Origin: a virus
Reading direction: 5' to 3' (one strand)
Virus record (IMG/VR): IMGVR_UViG_3300013132_000076
Location: 1-48,612 of that record
DNA length: 48,612 nucleotides
The translations under genes were made by a program, and so were the position numbers. The notes below the pieces were generated by a model. It did no database searches. It had not been told where the DNA came from and was given only the letters and a program-made list of their open reading frames with translations. This document shows, one piece after another, positions 19,435 through 29,900 of this stretch (positions are counted from its first letter, which is position 1; each line of letters starts with the position of its first letter).

Positions 19435-21534
19435 ATGGCGCGAAAGCACGCCAAGATCAGCGACAGTGACGCGGCCGAGTTGATCCGAAAGAGGATCGAC
19501 TTCCACGGCCAGTCGGCTCGTCGCAAGCCGTTCGAGCGGATGGTGCTCCGCAACCGCGCCTTCTTCTTCGGCAAGCAGCACTTCATCCAGGACGAGCAGA
19601 CGGGGCGCCTCAAGAACCCCACCAACGTCCCGCAGCATCGCGTCTTCTACAAGGCGAACATGATCCTCGGGAACGTGCTCCGGTCGATCCTGACCGTCAC
19701 GAACGCCCAGGGCAAGTTCGTAGTACCGCCCAAGGACAACACGCGCCAGTCGCGGCACGCGGCGTGGGTGTCGACTAAGGTGTTCGAGCACCTTGAATAC
19801 ATCCTCCAGATGCCGGAGAAGGAGCAGGTGGCGACGCTCTACGCGGCGCTGGACGGCTCGGTAATCTGGAAAGTGGCGTGGGATCCCGAGGCCGGCGAGA
19901 TGTCGCGCTTCTACTGGGGCGACGAGGCCGGCAAGACCGTGCTTCCTGATCCCGACGAGCGCACGCGCGCGATGCTCGAGGAGTCGGGCAGCTACGACGA
20001 CCTCGCCTCCGGGGAGGTGTCCGCCGAGGCGTTCCCGTGGGCTCAATGCTGGTGGGACTGGACCGCGCGCGAGGACGGCTTCGACCGCGCCCAGTGGGGT
20101 GCCACAGCCTCGGTCGTCTCACTCGACTACATCGAAGAGACATACGGCGCGAAGGCCGCCGCGATGGTCAAGCCGGACGAGGCACTGGACGGCTCGCTCT
20201 ACTACGACGAGGCGATCAGCTTCATGGCGTCGACCTACGGCGCCGTGCAGCAGTACGACGACGACGAGGAGGCGCAGGGGCCGCGCACGGTTCTTGTCGA
20301 ATACTGGGAGCGCCCGCGCCCGCAGAACGGAAACCTCGGGCGCAACCTTCACTTCGCCGGCGGGCACGTCCTCGTCAACCGCGACAACAAGTATCGCCTG
20401 ACCGGCCACCCGATCCCGCTCATCAAGCAGGACTGGATCAAGGCGCCAGGCCGCTTCATCGGCATCAGCCTCGTCGAGCAGCTCACGAGCCCGCAGCACC
20501 AATACAACTTGGCGCGCGCGACCATCGCCGAACACCAGAAGGTCTACGGGCATCCCGCGATGCTCGTGCCGAAGAACAGCGAGATCCCGACCGGACACCT
20601 CACCGTCTCGCCGGGCACCGTCCACACCTACAACCCGACCGGCGGCGAGATCAAGTTCGCGCCTTCGCCGCAGCTCCCCAAGGAGGTCGTGCAGAACGCG
20701 GAGATGGCTCGCGCCGAGATGGCCGAGATCAGCTCGCAGCAGTCGCTCGACGGCTCCAGGCTCCCCGGCCAGCTCCGCAGCGGCCCTGCGCTCGAAGCCG
20801 TGTTCGAGGAGCGGAACAAGATGCTCGGGCATCCCGCCATGAACTACATCATGGCGAAGGAGCGGATCGGCCGGCACATGCTCGCGCTGGCAAAAAAGTG
20901 GTACACCCCCGAGCGCGTCATCAGCTACGTCGGCGAGGACAAGAAGTTTCGCGCCCTGTCATTCTCGCGCGCAGACCTCCAGACCGACCTCCGCGTCATC
21001 GTCGACCGCTCCAAGCTCATCAGCTCGCCGTCCGCCGTCCGGGCGCGTGTGCTCGAGATGATCCAGCTCGGCGCCGTCGACCCGATGAACAACCCGGACG
21101 ACCGCGAGGCCGTGTTCAAGGCCCTCGAGTTCGGCGGCGTCGAAGAAATCATCTCCGACCGGCTCCAGGAGGAAGAGAACCAGGAGCGCGAGATCGACGA
21201 GATCATCACGAACCCGACGATCTGGATGGAGCCGCGCATCGACATGATGGCTCCATCAGGCGAAGGAGGCGCCCCCGTTACCACGCAGGGCTACCCGACT
21301 GGCGAGTTCGACGACCACCGCGCGCACATGCGCGTCCTCGTCCGCTTCATCCGCTCCGAGGAGTTCCGCAAGCTCGACCCGATCACGCAGAGCATCATCC
21401 AGCACCACGCCCGGGCTCACCAAACGATCTTGCAACAGCAGGAGATGCAGGCAATCATGATGCAGCAGGCCCTAGCCGGCGGAGCCGGACAGAAGGGCCA
21501 GCCCAGCAAACCGAAAGCGATGGCCCCACAATGA
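19435..21534 (+). CDS. Portal protein
   Basis: 699 residues from ATG at 19435, 1 base after the previous stop. The portal forms the dodecameric DNA channel at the capsid vertex. Length, position after the terminase and features all fit podovirus portals: KPFERMVLRNRAFFFGKQHF near the start, an acidic middle, then GHPIPLIKQDWIKAPGRFIG and SLVEQLTSPQHQYNLARATI (about 340-370). A long helical region follows (AEMARAEMAEISSQQSLDGS, PALEAVFEERNKMLGHPAMN). The C-terminus is Gln/Met-rich (ILQQQEMQAIMMQQALAGGA), probably a barrel or flexible tail. Its stop overlaps the next start by 4 bases. Confidence 0.85.
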   Translation: MARKHAKISDSDAAELIRKRIDFHGQSARRKPFERMVLRNRAFFFGKQHFIQDEQTGRLKNPTNVPQHRVFYKANMILGNVLRSILTVTNAQGKFVVPPKDNTRQSRHAAWVSTKVFEHLEYILQMPEKEQVATLYAALDGSVIWKVAWDPEAGEMSRFYWGDEAGKTVLPDPDERTRAMLEESGSYDDLASGEVSAEAFPWAQCWWDWTAREDGFDRAQWGATASVVSLDYIEETYGAKAAAMVKPDEALDGSLYYDEAISFMASTYGAVQQYDDDEEAQGPRTVLVEYWERPRPQNGNLGRNLHFAGGHVLVNRDNKYRLTGHPIPLIKQDWIKAPGRFIGISLVEQLTSPQHQYNLARATIAEHQKVYGHPAMLVPKNSEIPTGHLTVSPGTVHTYNPTGGEIKFAPSPQLPKEVVQNAEMARAEMAEISSQQSLDGSRLPGQLRSGPALEAVFEERNKMLGHPAMNYIMAKERIGRHMLALAKKWYTPERVISYVGEDKKFRALSFSRADLQTDLRVIVDRSKLISSPSAVRARVLEMIQLGAVDPMNNPDDREAVFKALEFGGVEEIISDRLQEEENQEREIDEIITNPTIWMEPRIDMMAPSGEGGAPVTTQGYPTGEFDDHRAHMRVLVRFIRSEEFRKLDPITQSIIQHHARAHQTILQQQEMQAIMMQQALAGGAGQKGQPSKPKAMAPQ

Positions 21535-22091
21535 GCGCAATCCCCGCACCCCAAGCCTACGACCCCAGGGAAGCCGCCGCGGCTGTCCTGCAAGCCGTGC
21601 TGCACCGAGACGCGAGCAAGGCTCTTGCCGAAGTCGAGGTCGTCTCCGACGAGCTGTGGGCTTACGGCTGCAACGGCAACCCGAGGCACGTTGGCATCCT
21701 GTTCTTTTCCGAGCCGCAGGCCGGGTCCGATCTGCACGGCGGCCAGTGGACGGCCATCTGGCGGCCCGAGGGCGGCGGCGCCTTCTGGGGCGACTCCGGC
21801 GACATTATCTGTCAACAGTGCTGGCTGGAGCGCGAGGAGCGCGTTCCGCTGCGCCTGCGAGTCGGGCAAGCCAAGGACCGCAAGCTCGGCATGACGATCA
21901 CGATGGAGCCGGAGTGGAAACGCCGCTTCGCCCACAAGATGAGCCGCGCGGAGCTGGAGAGGTTCCTGCCGTCGCGCGAGCAACCCAAGGCCCCCAAGAC
22001 CGAGACGAACGATGTCAACCGAAGCAAGCAACCCGAACCCCGCAACGCCCCCGCAGTCCCCGCCGGGAAGCAGCCCGCAGGGGCTCCGTGA
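21531..22091 (+). CDS. Hypothetical protein between portal and scaffold
   Basis: 186 residues from ATG at 21531 (ATGA overlap with portal). The core looks folded and beta-rich: ALAEVEVVSDELWAYGCNGN, HVGILFFSEPQAGSDLHGGQ, WRPEGGGAFWGDSGDIICQQ, with a CQQC pair at about residues 94-97. After EWKRRFAHKMSRAELERFLP the last 40 residues are Pro/Lys-rich and overlap the start of the scaffold-like gene by 80 bases in another frame; both frames there are Pro-rich. No family is recognised; virion or assembly role inferred from position. Confidence 0.65.
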   Translation: MSAIPAPQAYDPREAAAAVLQAVLHRDASKALAEVEVVSDELWAYGCNGNPRHVGILFFSEPQAGSDLHGGQWTAIWRPEGGGAFWGDSGDIICQQCWLEREERVPLRLRVGQAKDRKLGMTITMEPEWKRRFAHKMSRAELERFLPSREQPKAPKTETNDVNRSKQPEPRNAPAVPAGKQPAGAP

Positions 22092-22923
22092 GCTCGAGCT
22101 CAAGTTCAACGGCTCTGCGCAGAAGGTCGATCTGACCGACAAGGCGCAGGTTGAAGCACTGACGCGGAACGCCCAGCTCGGGATGCTCTACACCCAGAAG
22201 GAGGCGCGTCTCCGTGAAATGCAAGCCTCCCTCGCCGCCAAGCAGCAGTACGCGACGGTGGGCGAGCAGCTCGAGAACTTCAAGGCCCGCAACCCGACCG
22301 CCGCCAACGCGGTCGCGCAGGCCGTTCGCGCCCTCGAAGAAGGGCGCACGACACCCGAGCAGGTTCTGGCCGCGCTACGCGGGCAGGATCAAAGCCAAGC
22401 CGACGACGAGGTGGCCCACACCAGGGCCGATGCGGACCCCAAAACCAGGGGGATGCTGGACCAAATCGCGGTGCGGCAGCAGGCATTGGAGCGTGAGCTC
22501 GAAGGCTTCCGGCGCAAGGACACGCTTCGGGAGCGGACGAGCGAGATCGACTCCGTGCTGGCGAGCGACGAGGTTTTGCGGCATCGTCCGAAGCTGCAAG
22601 AGCTCGTGCGCGAGCGAATCCAGAGGCATCTCGACGACGGCAAGGATCTGGCCGAGGCCACCCTTCTCGAAACGACCAGGGCGCGCGAGCTCCTGGCCGA
22701 ACAGCTCCAGTCCGAACGGGATCAGCGTCTGGCAAACCAAGACCTCAAGACGACCAGCCCCAGCGTGGGAACGCCGCTCACGCGGGACTTCCGCCCCGAC
22801 TACAAGCCCGACCCGAAGGCGTCTCCGAGAGATCGGACGGCGGCTTCGCTCAAGGCTGTCTCGGCGAAGGCCCGCGAGTTCCTCAACGCCACCATGCGCG
22901 GTGCTGTGTCGGGACCCCAGTAA
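22012..22923 (+). CDS. Putative scaffolding protein
   Basis: 303 residues from ATG at 22012. It is charged, helical and free of catalytic motifs, and it stands directly before the major capsid gene, as scaffolds do. A Pro/Asn-rich start is followed by coiled stretches: QKEARLREMQASLAAKQQYA, QAVRALEEGRTTPEQVLAAL, IAVRQQALERELEGFRRKDT and LQELVRERIQRHLDDGKDLA. The end is basic (PDYKPDPKASPRDRTAASLK, VSAKAREFLNATMRG), as expected for the capsid-binding tail of scaffolds. It overlaps the previous gene by 80 bases. No embedded protease domain is seen. Confidence 0.7.
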   Translation: MSTEASNPNPATPPQSPPGSSPQGLRELELKFNGSAQKVDLTDKAQVEALTRNAQLGMLYTQKEARLREMQASLAAKQQYATVGEQLENFKARNPTAANAVAQAVRALEEGRTTPEQVLAALRGQDQSQADDEVAHTRADADPKTRGMLDQIAVRQQALERELEGFRRKDTLRERTSEIDSVLASDEVLRHRPKLQELVRERIQRHLDDGKDLAEATLLETTRARELLAEQLQSERDQRLANQDLKTTSPSVGTPLTRDFRPDYKPDPKASPRDRTAASLKAVSAKAREFLNATMRGAVSGPQ

Positions 22924-22942
22924 CTCGTAAGGAGATCAGCTC

Positions 22943-24415
22943 ATGGCTGTCACCGATGCGGGTCTTGGCACCGCCTGGAACTTCTCCCAGGGGTTTGCCT
23001 CGACCCTGATGACCGACTTCTACCAGCCCTGGATCAACGACGCGAAGAACAACGCGAGCGTGCTCCTCGGGATGGTTCCCGAGACTTCCGACCAGATCAA
23101 CGGCAAGTTCGTCATCGAACCTGTCAAGTTCGGTCGAAACGTCGACGCCTTCGGCTTCGTGCGGGACAACGGCAAGTTGCCGGACCCGGGCTCGGCTAAG
23201 GCTCGTCCGTACGCCTACCGCGTCCGCCAGATGTTCGCTCGCGCGAAGATCAGCGGCCGGATCATGCGTGCCTCGCAGTCCAACCCGGTCGCGTACGTCG
23301 ATGCCCTCGACGACGTGATGCAGCAGATGGCCGATGACATGGCCGTCGAGCTGAACCGCATCCTGCACTCGGACGGCTCCGGCCGCATCGCCGAGCTGTC
23401 GGCTGTGACGGGCGGCGGCCTCACGACGGGACAGGTGGACCTCCGCCTGAACCAAAACATCGAGAGCGTCGCCTCCTGTACGTCGTCCCCGGCTCAGTTC
23501 CTCAAGGACGACTACATCAGCCGTCGCGTCGCCATCGTCGCCCCAGACGGCACGGTGCGCGGCATCCGTCGTGTCATCGCCGTCGTCAGCGAGACGGTCG
23601 GCCCTCCGTCTGCGGCTCGTGTCACGACCGGCGATCCCATCACGGGCGCCGCCGTGGCTCTCCCCGCCGGAACGGCCATCGGCGACTGGATCGTCACGGC
23701 CGCTCGCAACACGGCGGACGGGGGCGGCCAAGCCGAGTCGATCAACACCGGCTTCAAGAACGAGCCGATGGGGATTGCCGGCATCTTCGCCGACACGGGC
23801 GTTCTCGACGGCCACGGCATCGCCACGGCCCCGTCGTACACCGTCAACGGTGGCACGATGAGCTACACCCCGAACGACGACTACGACGAGACGAACGTCG
23901 CCGCCGCTGGCTTCCAGGGGATCCCGGTTGACTCGACGCACCCGTGGAACCGCTCCATCGTCATGGATGGCGCTGGTGTCCTGCGTGTGCCCACCGAAGA
24001 GCTGCTCCAGCTCGTGATGGATCGTCTCGAGGAGGAGAACAACGCCGAGTGCGAGGTTCTCCTGTCCGGTTTCGGCGAGCGTTCCGCCTACGGCGAGACG
24101 CTGACGCCGGACAAGCGGTACAACAACACGACCACGCTGTCGGGTGGTTGGACCGGCCTGGACTTCAAGGGCAAGACCTGGGTGGTCGACCGCCACTGTC
24201 TCAAGAACCGGATCTACTTCCTCGGTCTCCGAGGTGGCGGCTTCCGGCAGCACGTCGAGACGACCTTCCAGGCTCTCGACCCGCTGGGTCCGATGTGGTA
24301 TCGGCTCCAGGACGACGACGAGTACCACGCCGCGTGGGTCGCCGGAATGAACTTCGGCGTCGGCATCCGCAACAAGTGCGGCGCCGTCGTGACGGACATC
24401 CGGCGCTCGACGTGA
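22943..24415 (+). CDS. Major capsid protein
   Basis: 490 residues from ATG at 22943 with a strong AAGGAG ribosome-binding site, the best in the window, as expected for the most abundant virion protein. Sequence features fit HK97-fold capsid proteins: a helical N-arm (NFSQGFASTLMTDFYQPWIN), SGRIMRASQSNPVAYVDALD then DVMQQMADDMAVELNRILHS (about 108-150, the spine-helix region), and a beta-rich body with an insertion-like segment. Near the end comes TWVVDRHCLKNRIYFLGLRG. It is followed by a hairpin at 24436-24462 that may stabilise or trim the transcript. Confidence 0.85.
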   Translation: MAVTDAGLGTAWNFSQGFASTLMTDFYQPWINDAKNNASVLLGMVPETSDQINGKFVIEPVKFGRNVDAFGFVRDNGKLPDPGSAKARPYAYRVRQMFARAKISGRIMRASQSNPVAYVDALDDVMQQMADDMAVELNRILHSDGSGRIAELSAVTGGGLTTGQVDLRLNQNIESVASCTSSPAQFLKDDYISRRVAIVAPDGTVRGIRRVIAVVSETVGPPSAARVTTGDPITGAAVALPAGTAIGDWIVTAARNTADGGGQAESINTGFKNEPMGIAGIFADTGVLDGHGIATAPSYTVNGGTMSYTPNDDYDETNVAAAGFQGIPVDSTHPWNRSIVMDGAGVLRVPTEELLQLVMDRLEEENNAECEVLLSGFGERSAYGETLTPDKRYNNTTTLSGGWTGLDFKGKTWVVDRHCLKNRIYFLGLRGGGFRQHVETTFQALDPLGPMWYRLQDDDEYHAAWVAGMNFGVGIRNKCGAVVTDIRRST

Positions 24416-24435
24416 CCGTCTGCTGACTGAGATCC

Positions 24436-24462
24436 GGGGGCCGGGCGCTGTGCTCGGCCCCC
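24436..24462 (+). terminator. Hairpin after the capsid gene
   Basis: GGGGGCCG (24436-24443) pairs with CGGCCCCC (24455-24462), 11-base loop, 20 bases past the capsid stop. There is no T-run, so it is more likely a partial terminator or mRNA-stabilising stem than a full stop. Confidence 0.55.
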
Positions 24463-24489
24463 ACTACTCGAAAAGAGAAAGGACTCGAC

Positions 24490-25122
24490 ATGGGTATCAG
24501 AACGAAAGACATCAAGAAGACCGCGACCATTGCGCAGTTCGCGCAGCACATCCCGCTCATCCTGCCTCCTGGATCAGCGACGTTCTTCGCAGCGGCCACG
24601 GCGCGCACGAACATCGTGCTCGGCTTTGCCTTTACCTTGGCCGGACGCGCACATGGGGCGGTCGGTGCTGTTCATCTCAACCTCGCCACGGCGACCGACT
24701 TCACCAACGCATTTTCCGTGTCAGTCCTGCTGACTGGCCGGGACGAGAACCACGAAGCAATCACCGAAACCGTGACGATCACGGGCAACGGGACGGCCGC
24801 GCAAACCGTTGCGTCCAACACGCTCTTCTCGTCGCTCGACTCCGCTGTGGTGACGAGCGTGACCGGGAACGTGGCTGGCATCGGCACGGCGCTGACGTTC
24901 TCGCTTGGGTCTGCGGACACGGCATCGTGCAAAGTTCCGAACCCGTACCGTGGCGTTCCCGCAGCCAGCATGCAGATCATTGCGCTTGGCACGGTGGCGA
25001 CCATTGCGGCGACCTCGGTTGCTCCGCACAACTTCCTGACCGTCCCGAACACGACGAACCAGGTGCGGATCTGTGCCGTTGGCATCTTCGGCCAGGACCC
25101 CCGCAGCTTCCTCGAAGCGTAA
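24490..25122 (+). CDS. Putative head decoration or structural protein
   Basis: 210 residues from ATG at 24490 with GAAAGGA upstream. The body is Thr/Ala/Val-rich and beta-like, with FSVSVLLTGRDENHEAITET, VTITGNGTAAQTVASNTLFS and SAVVTSVTGNVAGIGTALTF in series. This is the ITVTG-type module common in phage surface proteins and also seen in the large leftward protein. Position right after the major capsid protein suits a capsid decoration or head-completion protein. No cleavage or binding motif is visible. Confidence 0.55.
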   Translation: MGIRTKDIKKTATIAQFAQHIPLILPPGSATFFAAATARTNIVLGFAFTLAGRAHGAVGAVHLNLATATDFTNAFSVSVLLTGRDENHEAITETVTITGNGTAAQTVASNTLFSSLDSAVVTSVTGNVAGIGTALTFSLGSADTASCKVPNPYRGVPAASMQIIALGTVATIAATSVAPHNFLTVPNTTNQVRICAVGIFGQDPRSFLEA

Positions 25123-25127
25123 CAGCC

Positions 25128-25652
25128 ATGATCGAACTCGTCGACCGCACTCCCCCGGCGGACCTGATGAAGGAACTCCACCGGAGCGTCCCGAACGTCA
25201 GGATCCGCTGGGATCGCCCGCGCGGACTCTGGATGATCGAGGAGCGTGGTCGACTCAGCGGCCAGTGGCACTACGTCTGCTACTGGGCGGACTTCGTGGG
25301 GCAGTACCAGGTGCCTGTGTACCGGGAACTACCCACGAGTGCCGGCCCGATCCTGGAGAAGCTGCACGACATCGACATGGCCCGGTTCCTGCGCAACCCC
25401 AAGGCTGCCTGGAAGGAGCTCGAGCGCAACATGGACGAGGCCCGCGTCCAGCGCGCTCGAACCAAGATGGAGAAGTGGCGGGACGCCATGCGGCAGTATG
25501 GCGAAGACCTCGCCGCGCGCGGTGGCGGCATCCGCCAGACCTTCGGATTCGGCAAGAGCGCCGGCTTGAACTACGGCCGCAATAGGCTGTGGCTTCCTCG
25601 CGGCTCTGACGTGACGCGCAAGTTCGCGTCTGACATGCAGAGGGAACAGTGA
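25128..25652 (+). CDS. Hypothetical virion-operon protein
   Basis: 174 residues from ATG at 25128. It has an ordered N-terminal half (VPNVRIRWDRPRGLWMIEER, SGQWHYVCYWADFVGQYQVP, a strand-rich region with several Trp) and a helical, basic second half (AWKELERNMDEARVQRARTK, MEKWRDAMRQYGEDLAARGG). The end is basic and aromatic. Location between the decoration-like protein and the connector-like protein suggests head completion or assembly, but no family is recognised. The stop overlaps the GTG of the next gene (GTGA). Confidence 0.6.
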   Translation: MIELVDRTPPADLMKELHRSVPNVRIRWDRPRGLWMIEERGRLSGQWHYVCYWADFVGQYQVPVYRELPTSAGPILEKLHDIDMARFLRNPKAAWKELERNMDEARVQRARTKMEKWRDAMRQYGEDLAARGGGIRQTFGFGKSAGLNYGRNRLWLPRGSDVTRKFASDMQREQ

Positions 25653-26590
25653 CGCGGCTCACGACCCTACTCGAAGAGACGAAGCTCGCGCTCGACAGCG
25701 TGGCCTCGGCCAAGTGGAGTGAGGCCCAGATCGCGGCGCAGCTCAACGCGCAACTTGTCTCGATGATCCGCAAGATGACGGAGACGGATCAGGCGTATCA
25801 CGCCCACGTCTTCACGATCCTCGCCACGGCGGCGCGCACGATCCACACCGGCAAGTACGCCTACCGGATGCCGCCGTGGATGATGAAGCTCTCGGAGGTG
25901 CGCCAGTATCTCGGCGGCTCCGGGGTCAATGTCGGGCCGATCATCCCGCGCACGTCAAAATGGGGCGGGCAGGGGTGGGTCCACACGGCCATCAACGAGA
26001 TCGCGCTCGTCGGTTGGTCGCAAGCGATGGACCTCGAATGTTACGTCTCGAAGATCCCGGCGCGCATGACGAAGGGAACGCTTGGCGCGCAGTCGCCGGC
26101 CACGTCGAGTCAACTCCTCCTCGACCCCGATGGCGCCGCCGGAGACGCGACGAACTTCCCGCACGAGAGCGTGGCCGACGCCTACGCTGGCGCGGTCTTT
26201 GAGATCACAGGCCCGGCCGGCACGCGCAAGGGGCAGATGCTCCGCTGCATCGCCTCGACGCCGAACCAGGGCGTCGGCACGAACCAGCACCTCCTGACGA
26301 TGGAGAGCGCCTGGACGAGCCAGCCGCAGACTGGCGACACCTACGAGATGCACGCGGAGATCCCCGGCGAGCACTCGCGCCTTCTCGTCCTGCTTGTCGC
26401 GCGCGCCTTGCTGTCGCAGCAGCGCAACCTGGAGGGGGTGCGCATCTACCAAGCCGAGCTGCAAGAACAGTGGCAGCAGTTCCTCGACGCCATCAAGGAA
26501 CGTGATCTCCAGCAGCCGGCCGTGATCCAAGACCCCCTGCCGACGATGGGCGTGTCGCCGGCGATGTCCTCTGTCATGTGGGAACAGTAA
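25649..26590 (+). CDS. Putative head-tail connector or adaptor protein
   Basis: 313 residues from GTG at 25649 (GTGA overlap). The N-terminal part is helical (LTTLLEETKLALDSVASAKW, EAQIAAQLNAQLVSMIRKMT), then a beta-rich middle (TGKYAYRMPPWMMKLSEVRQ; ALVGWSQAMDLECYVSKIPA; AVFEITGPAGTRKGQMLRCI), and a final helical bundle (SRLLVLLVARALLSQQRNLE, IYQAELQEQWQQFLDAIKER). A helical ring protein with a beta domain at this place in the operon fits a podovirus adaptor joining portal to nozzle. This is inferred from order and shape, not from a signature. Confidence 0.5.
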   Translation: MTRLTTLLEETKLALDSVASAKWSEAQIAAQLNAQLVSMIRKMTETDQAYHAHVFTILATAARTIHTGKYAYRMPPWMMKLSEVRQYLGGSGVNVGPIIPRTSKWGGQGWVHTAINEIALVGWSQAMDLECYVSKIPARMTKGTLGAQSPATSSQLLLDPDGAAGDATNFPHESVADAYAGAVFEITGPAGTRKGQMLRCIASTPNQGVGTNQHLLTMESAWTSQPQTGDTYEMHAEIPGEHSRLLVLLVARALLSQQRNLEGVRIYQAELQEQWQQFLDAIKERDLQQPAVIQDPLPTMGVSPAMSSVMWEQ

Positions 26591-26979
26591 TGGAGCAACC
26601 CTGGGACTACTTCACCGTCAACACGACGGACATCGCCAACCCGACATGGCCGGTCGTCACGGCTGGCGTTCCGCCCGGTATGGGGGGAAGTACCGTGTCC
26701 GCAACTGCGCCTTCCGGGCTACTCGCTCCGGTCGGATCGCTCATCGTCTTGCGAGGCGTTTTCTCGCTTGGGATTACGCCTCAGCAGATCGAGCTCCGGC
26801 ACGCAGACGGAACCACCGTGTACCTCGATGGCGGAATCATCTTGACCTCGAGCGCAACGAACCCGATCAACTCTCTGGGGCAGGCCCCGATTGCACTTCC
26901 GCTCTGGAATGGCCTCTGCGCCATCTCGAAGAACAACGTCGCCGGGCGCGTTCTCATCGCCTACAACCGGATCAAGTGA
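26590..26979 (+). CDS. Small beta-rich virion protein
   Basis: 129 residues from ATG at 26590, overlapping the previous TAA by one base. Short strands alternate with turns: TWPVVTAGVPPGMGGSTVSA, LAPVGSLIVLRGVFSLGITP, IELRHADGTTVYLDGGIILT, then PLWNGLCAISKNNVAGRVLI. It lacks long helices and catalytic residues. It lies between the adaptor-like gene and the giant tail gene and so may be a minor tail or head-completion component. No family recognised. Confidence 0.6.
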   Translation: MEQPWDYFTVNTTDIANPTWPVVTAGVPPGMGGSTVSATAPSGLLAPVGSLIVLRGVFSLGITPQQIELRHADGTTVYLDGGIILTSSATNPINSLGQAPIALPLWNGLCAISKNNVAGRVLIAYNRIK

Positions 26980-26982
26980 CCA

Positions 26983-29900
26983 GTGCCGAGTTCATCTCAG
27001 CGCCGGTTCCAGCTCAAAGGGCTCTCGGGCGGCCTCAAGTCCGACCGTAACGCAACGCGCATCGGCGACGACCAGACTCCGCGCGCTGTCAACGTGGAGT
27101 TTTCGGACGACTCCGCACGCTCGGCGCGTGGGTCGCTCAAGCTGAACAATCAGGTCGCTCCGACGCCCGGCATCCTGTGTCGCGTCGATCCGGCCTACTC
27201 GCCGCTGTACGTCGAGGCCAACAAGAGCGTGCCCCTGCGCGGGTACATCACGCACCGCTACGATCCCGGCTACGACATCGGCGGCGACTTCGCGGCGGCA
27301 GGCTCGTTCCCGTCCGAGACGTTCCACAACCGGCGCGGACGCAGCTTCGAGCGCCAGATCAGTTTCTCGCTCCCGCCGGACTTCCGCATGGGTGAGCGCC
27401 CTGCGCGCGGCGAAGGCGCGCCCACGTCCGGAAACGCCGCCATCGAAGCCGGGTGCGGGTACGACGAGCTGCTCGACGACTGCACGATCATCATGCAGAA
27501 GGGCGGCGACCGCACCGCCCCGATGAGCTGGGCGCTCGGCATCGTCAACGCCGGCAACTACGCCTACAACGTGGGGCTCGGCTCGGCGCCCGCGCGCAAG
27601 AGCAACTACTTCCTCGTGTTCATGTGGCTGGATGCGCCCGAATGGGCCGGCACCGGCCAGGACTCGATGCGCTACGACCTGGCAACCGGAGGGGCGTCCG
27701 GTTCGACCGGCTCCTACTCCACGCAGGCGCTTCGAGCGTTCATCTTCGACGGGCGAAACGACACCGTGGCCTACGCGCTCGAGCCGGGCCGCAGCTACAG
27801 CGTTTCGCTTTCCGTCACGCTCGATACGGCCGCCGTGTCTGCCGGAGCATGGAACCACAACGGAAGGGTGGACGTGCGGATGCAGGAGCACGGCGGCCGG
27901 TACTGGACCGGCAGCTTCGTCGACTCGGCCGGCGGCGGCACGACCACCAACCTCTCCACCTGGAAGGGGCCGACCGACTCGCTGCGTTACCTCGCCAAGT
28001 ACGGGATCCGCTACTCGGGACGCGACGCCGAACACGTCGGCCTCGGATACCGCATGGCACCGTGGCAGGCGCAGGGCTGGATCCCGTTCGGGATGGACTC
28101 GGCCGCGATGGAGCACAAGGGATTCCGCGTCGCCGACTGCTCGCTCAACTCCATCGACGACCTGTACGGCCCCGGCCTCTACACCTTGACTTGCTCCCAC
28201 GCGGCCGGGGCCAACACCTACGTCACGATCAACGGGAACAGGGCTCTCACCGACAGCAACGCGAACTTCTCGCAGAGCCCTCTCGGAACGCGCGGGGCAC
28301 TCTGGGCAGGTTACGGGCGTGCGAGCGCAGGGGCTCCCGCGACCAACTTCAACCCGGATGCCCTGCGCGGCTACCGTCTGGTGTTCCCGCGTTCGAGCGT
28401 GACCGGGTTCCAGGGCGGCGTGTTCAACATCCAGAACTACGTAGAGCAGGGCGTCGGCGACTACCGACTCTTCTTGCAGGACGTGGGCAGCACGGCGACC
28501 ACCTGGTCAAACCAGCCATTCCTCATCCGCGCGTTCCGCTGGAACCAGCAGGACATCGTAGTCCACGAGCACCGCGCCTGGGCCTCCAGCCGGGACTACG
28601 CGGATCCCCGCGTGCAATTCAGCTTGCGCTCTACGCTCAGGATGGACGACTCGACCGAGCCGCAGCTCTCGAAGCTCGTTGCGTACTGGCCCTATGACGA
28701 CGCTGGCGGGCGCGTGTGCCGTGAGCTCGTGCGAGGCAAGCATGGATTCATGGCGCCGTTCGGCCTGGCGCTCTCGAAGGAGGGCGCGGAAGGCGAGAAC
28801 GCTCTCTTCTTGTCCGGTGAAGGCGACGCCCTCGTCTACGACCTGTCGGAGCATCCGGTGTTCGCGCGCGAGCTGCGTGCCATGCAGCAATCCAACTCGC
28901 GCGGCTTCGCCGTCGAAGTGTCGTGCATCATCCCCGAGGCGCACTACGGCGTTGCGACGCTTACGTCTCCAGGGCCTCGATCCGGCGAGTACGAAGCCGC
29001 GTACTGCCCAGACCTGGTGACGGTTTCCGTCAAGGACGCAGACAACAGCGGCAGCGTCTCGCCGGCCTCGCCCATTCTCTGCTTCGGGCATCACTCGTGG
29101 TGGCAAATCGCTTCGAGCACGACACCGGAGCGTCGCCCGCAGGGGTTCCAGCTTGACGTGCATCGGGGGCGCGACTCCGACTCTCCGACGATGCAGTCGG
29201 CCATCGTAGGTTTCACGCGCAACTCGGGCGGAGCGGGCCTGTGGGACGACACGACGCCGTGGGTTGGCCGGCGCGTGACCATCCAGATCGGGTTCCAGCC
29301 GTCTCCCGCGAACCGCGCAGGGACGGCCGGATTTCAGGACGAGTACCGCATCTACATCGCGGCCACGCCCAAAGGCGACTTCAAGTACGCGGCGGGCGAC
29401 GACCCGCAGGCCGAGTTTGCCTACTACGCGGACCTCTCCATTCACAAGAAAGACCTGCTCCGCTCGGTCATCTCCATCGGCGGCGGGTGGAACCCTGGCG
29501 CGTACCGTGGGTACACCGAGTACGGCGCTCGCCTGATCGTCGACAAGGTGCGCGTCTACGGGGCGACGGCCGCTGGAGAACTCCCCACGTCCAGCGGCTC
29601 CTCCGTCGCGTCGCGTCGCGGGAAGATCCTTGGCCGCAACAGCCTTCCACAGCGGGCTCTGGCGCTAGATGACATGCTGGCCCCGCTCGGGCCTGGACTC
29701 CGAACGCTGAGCGTTACGGAGGGTTCGTCTACACAGGCCGCCCCTGGAAACACCAGCCTGTTCACACAGCTTCCCGAGACCACCAGCGAGTCCGTGCGGG
29801 AGAAGTTCCTCGCCGTCCTGGCCGACACGCACGAAGCGGCCGACGTGGCTGAAGTGTCAAAGACCTACCGCGACTTCTACTGGATCCAGTCGGTAGCGAG

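Noticed and set aside
22883-24328. 481-residue open frame on the minus strand
   Set aside because: Antisense to the major capsid gene, which has a strong ribosome-binding site and family features.
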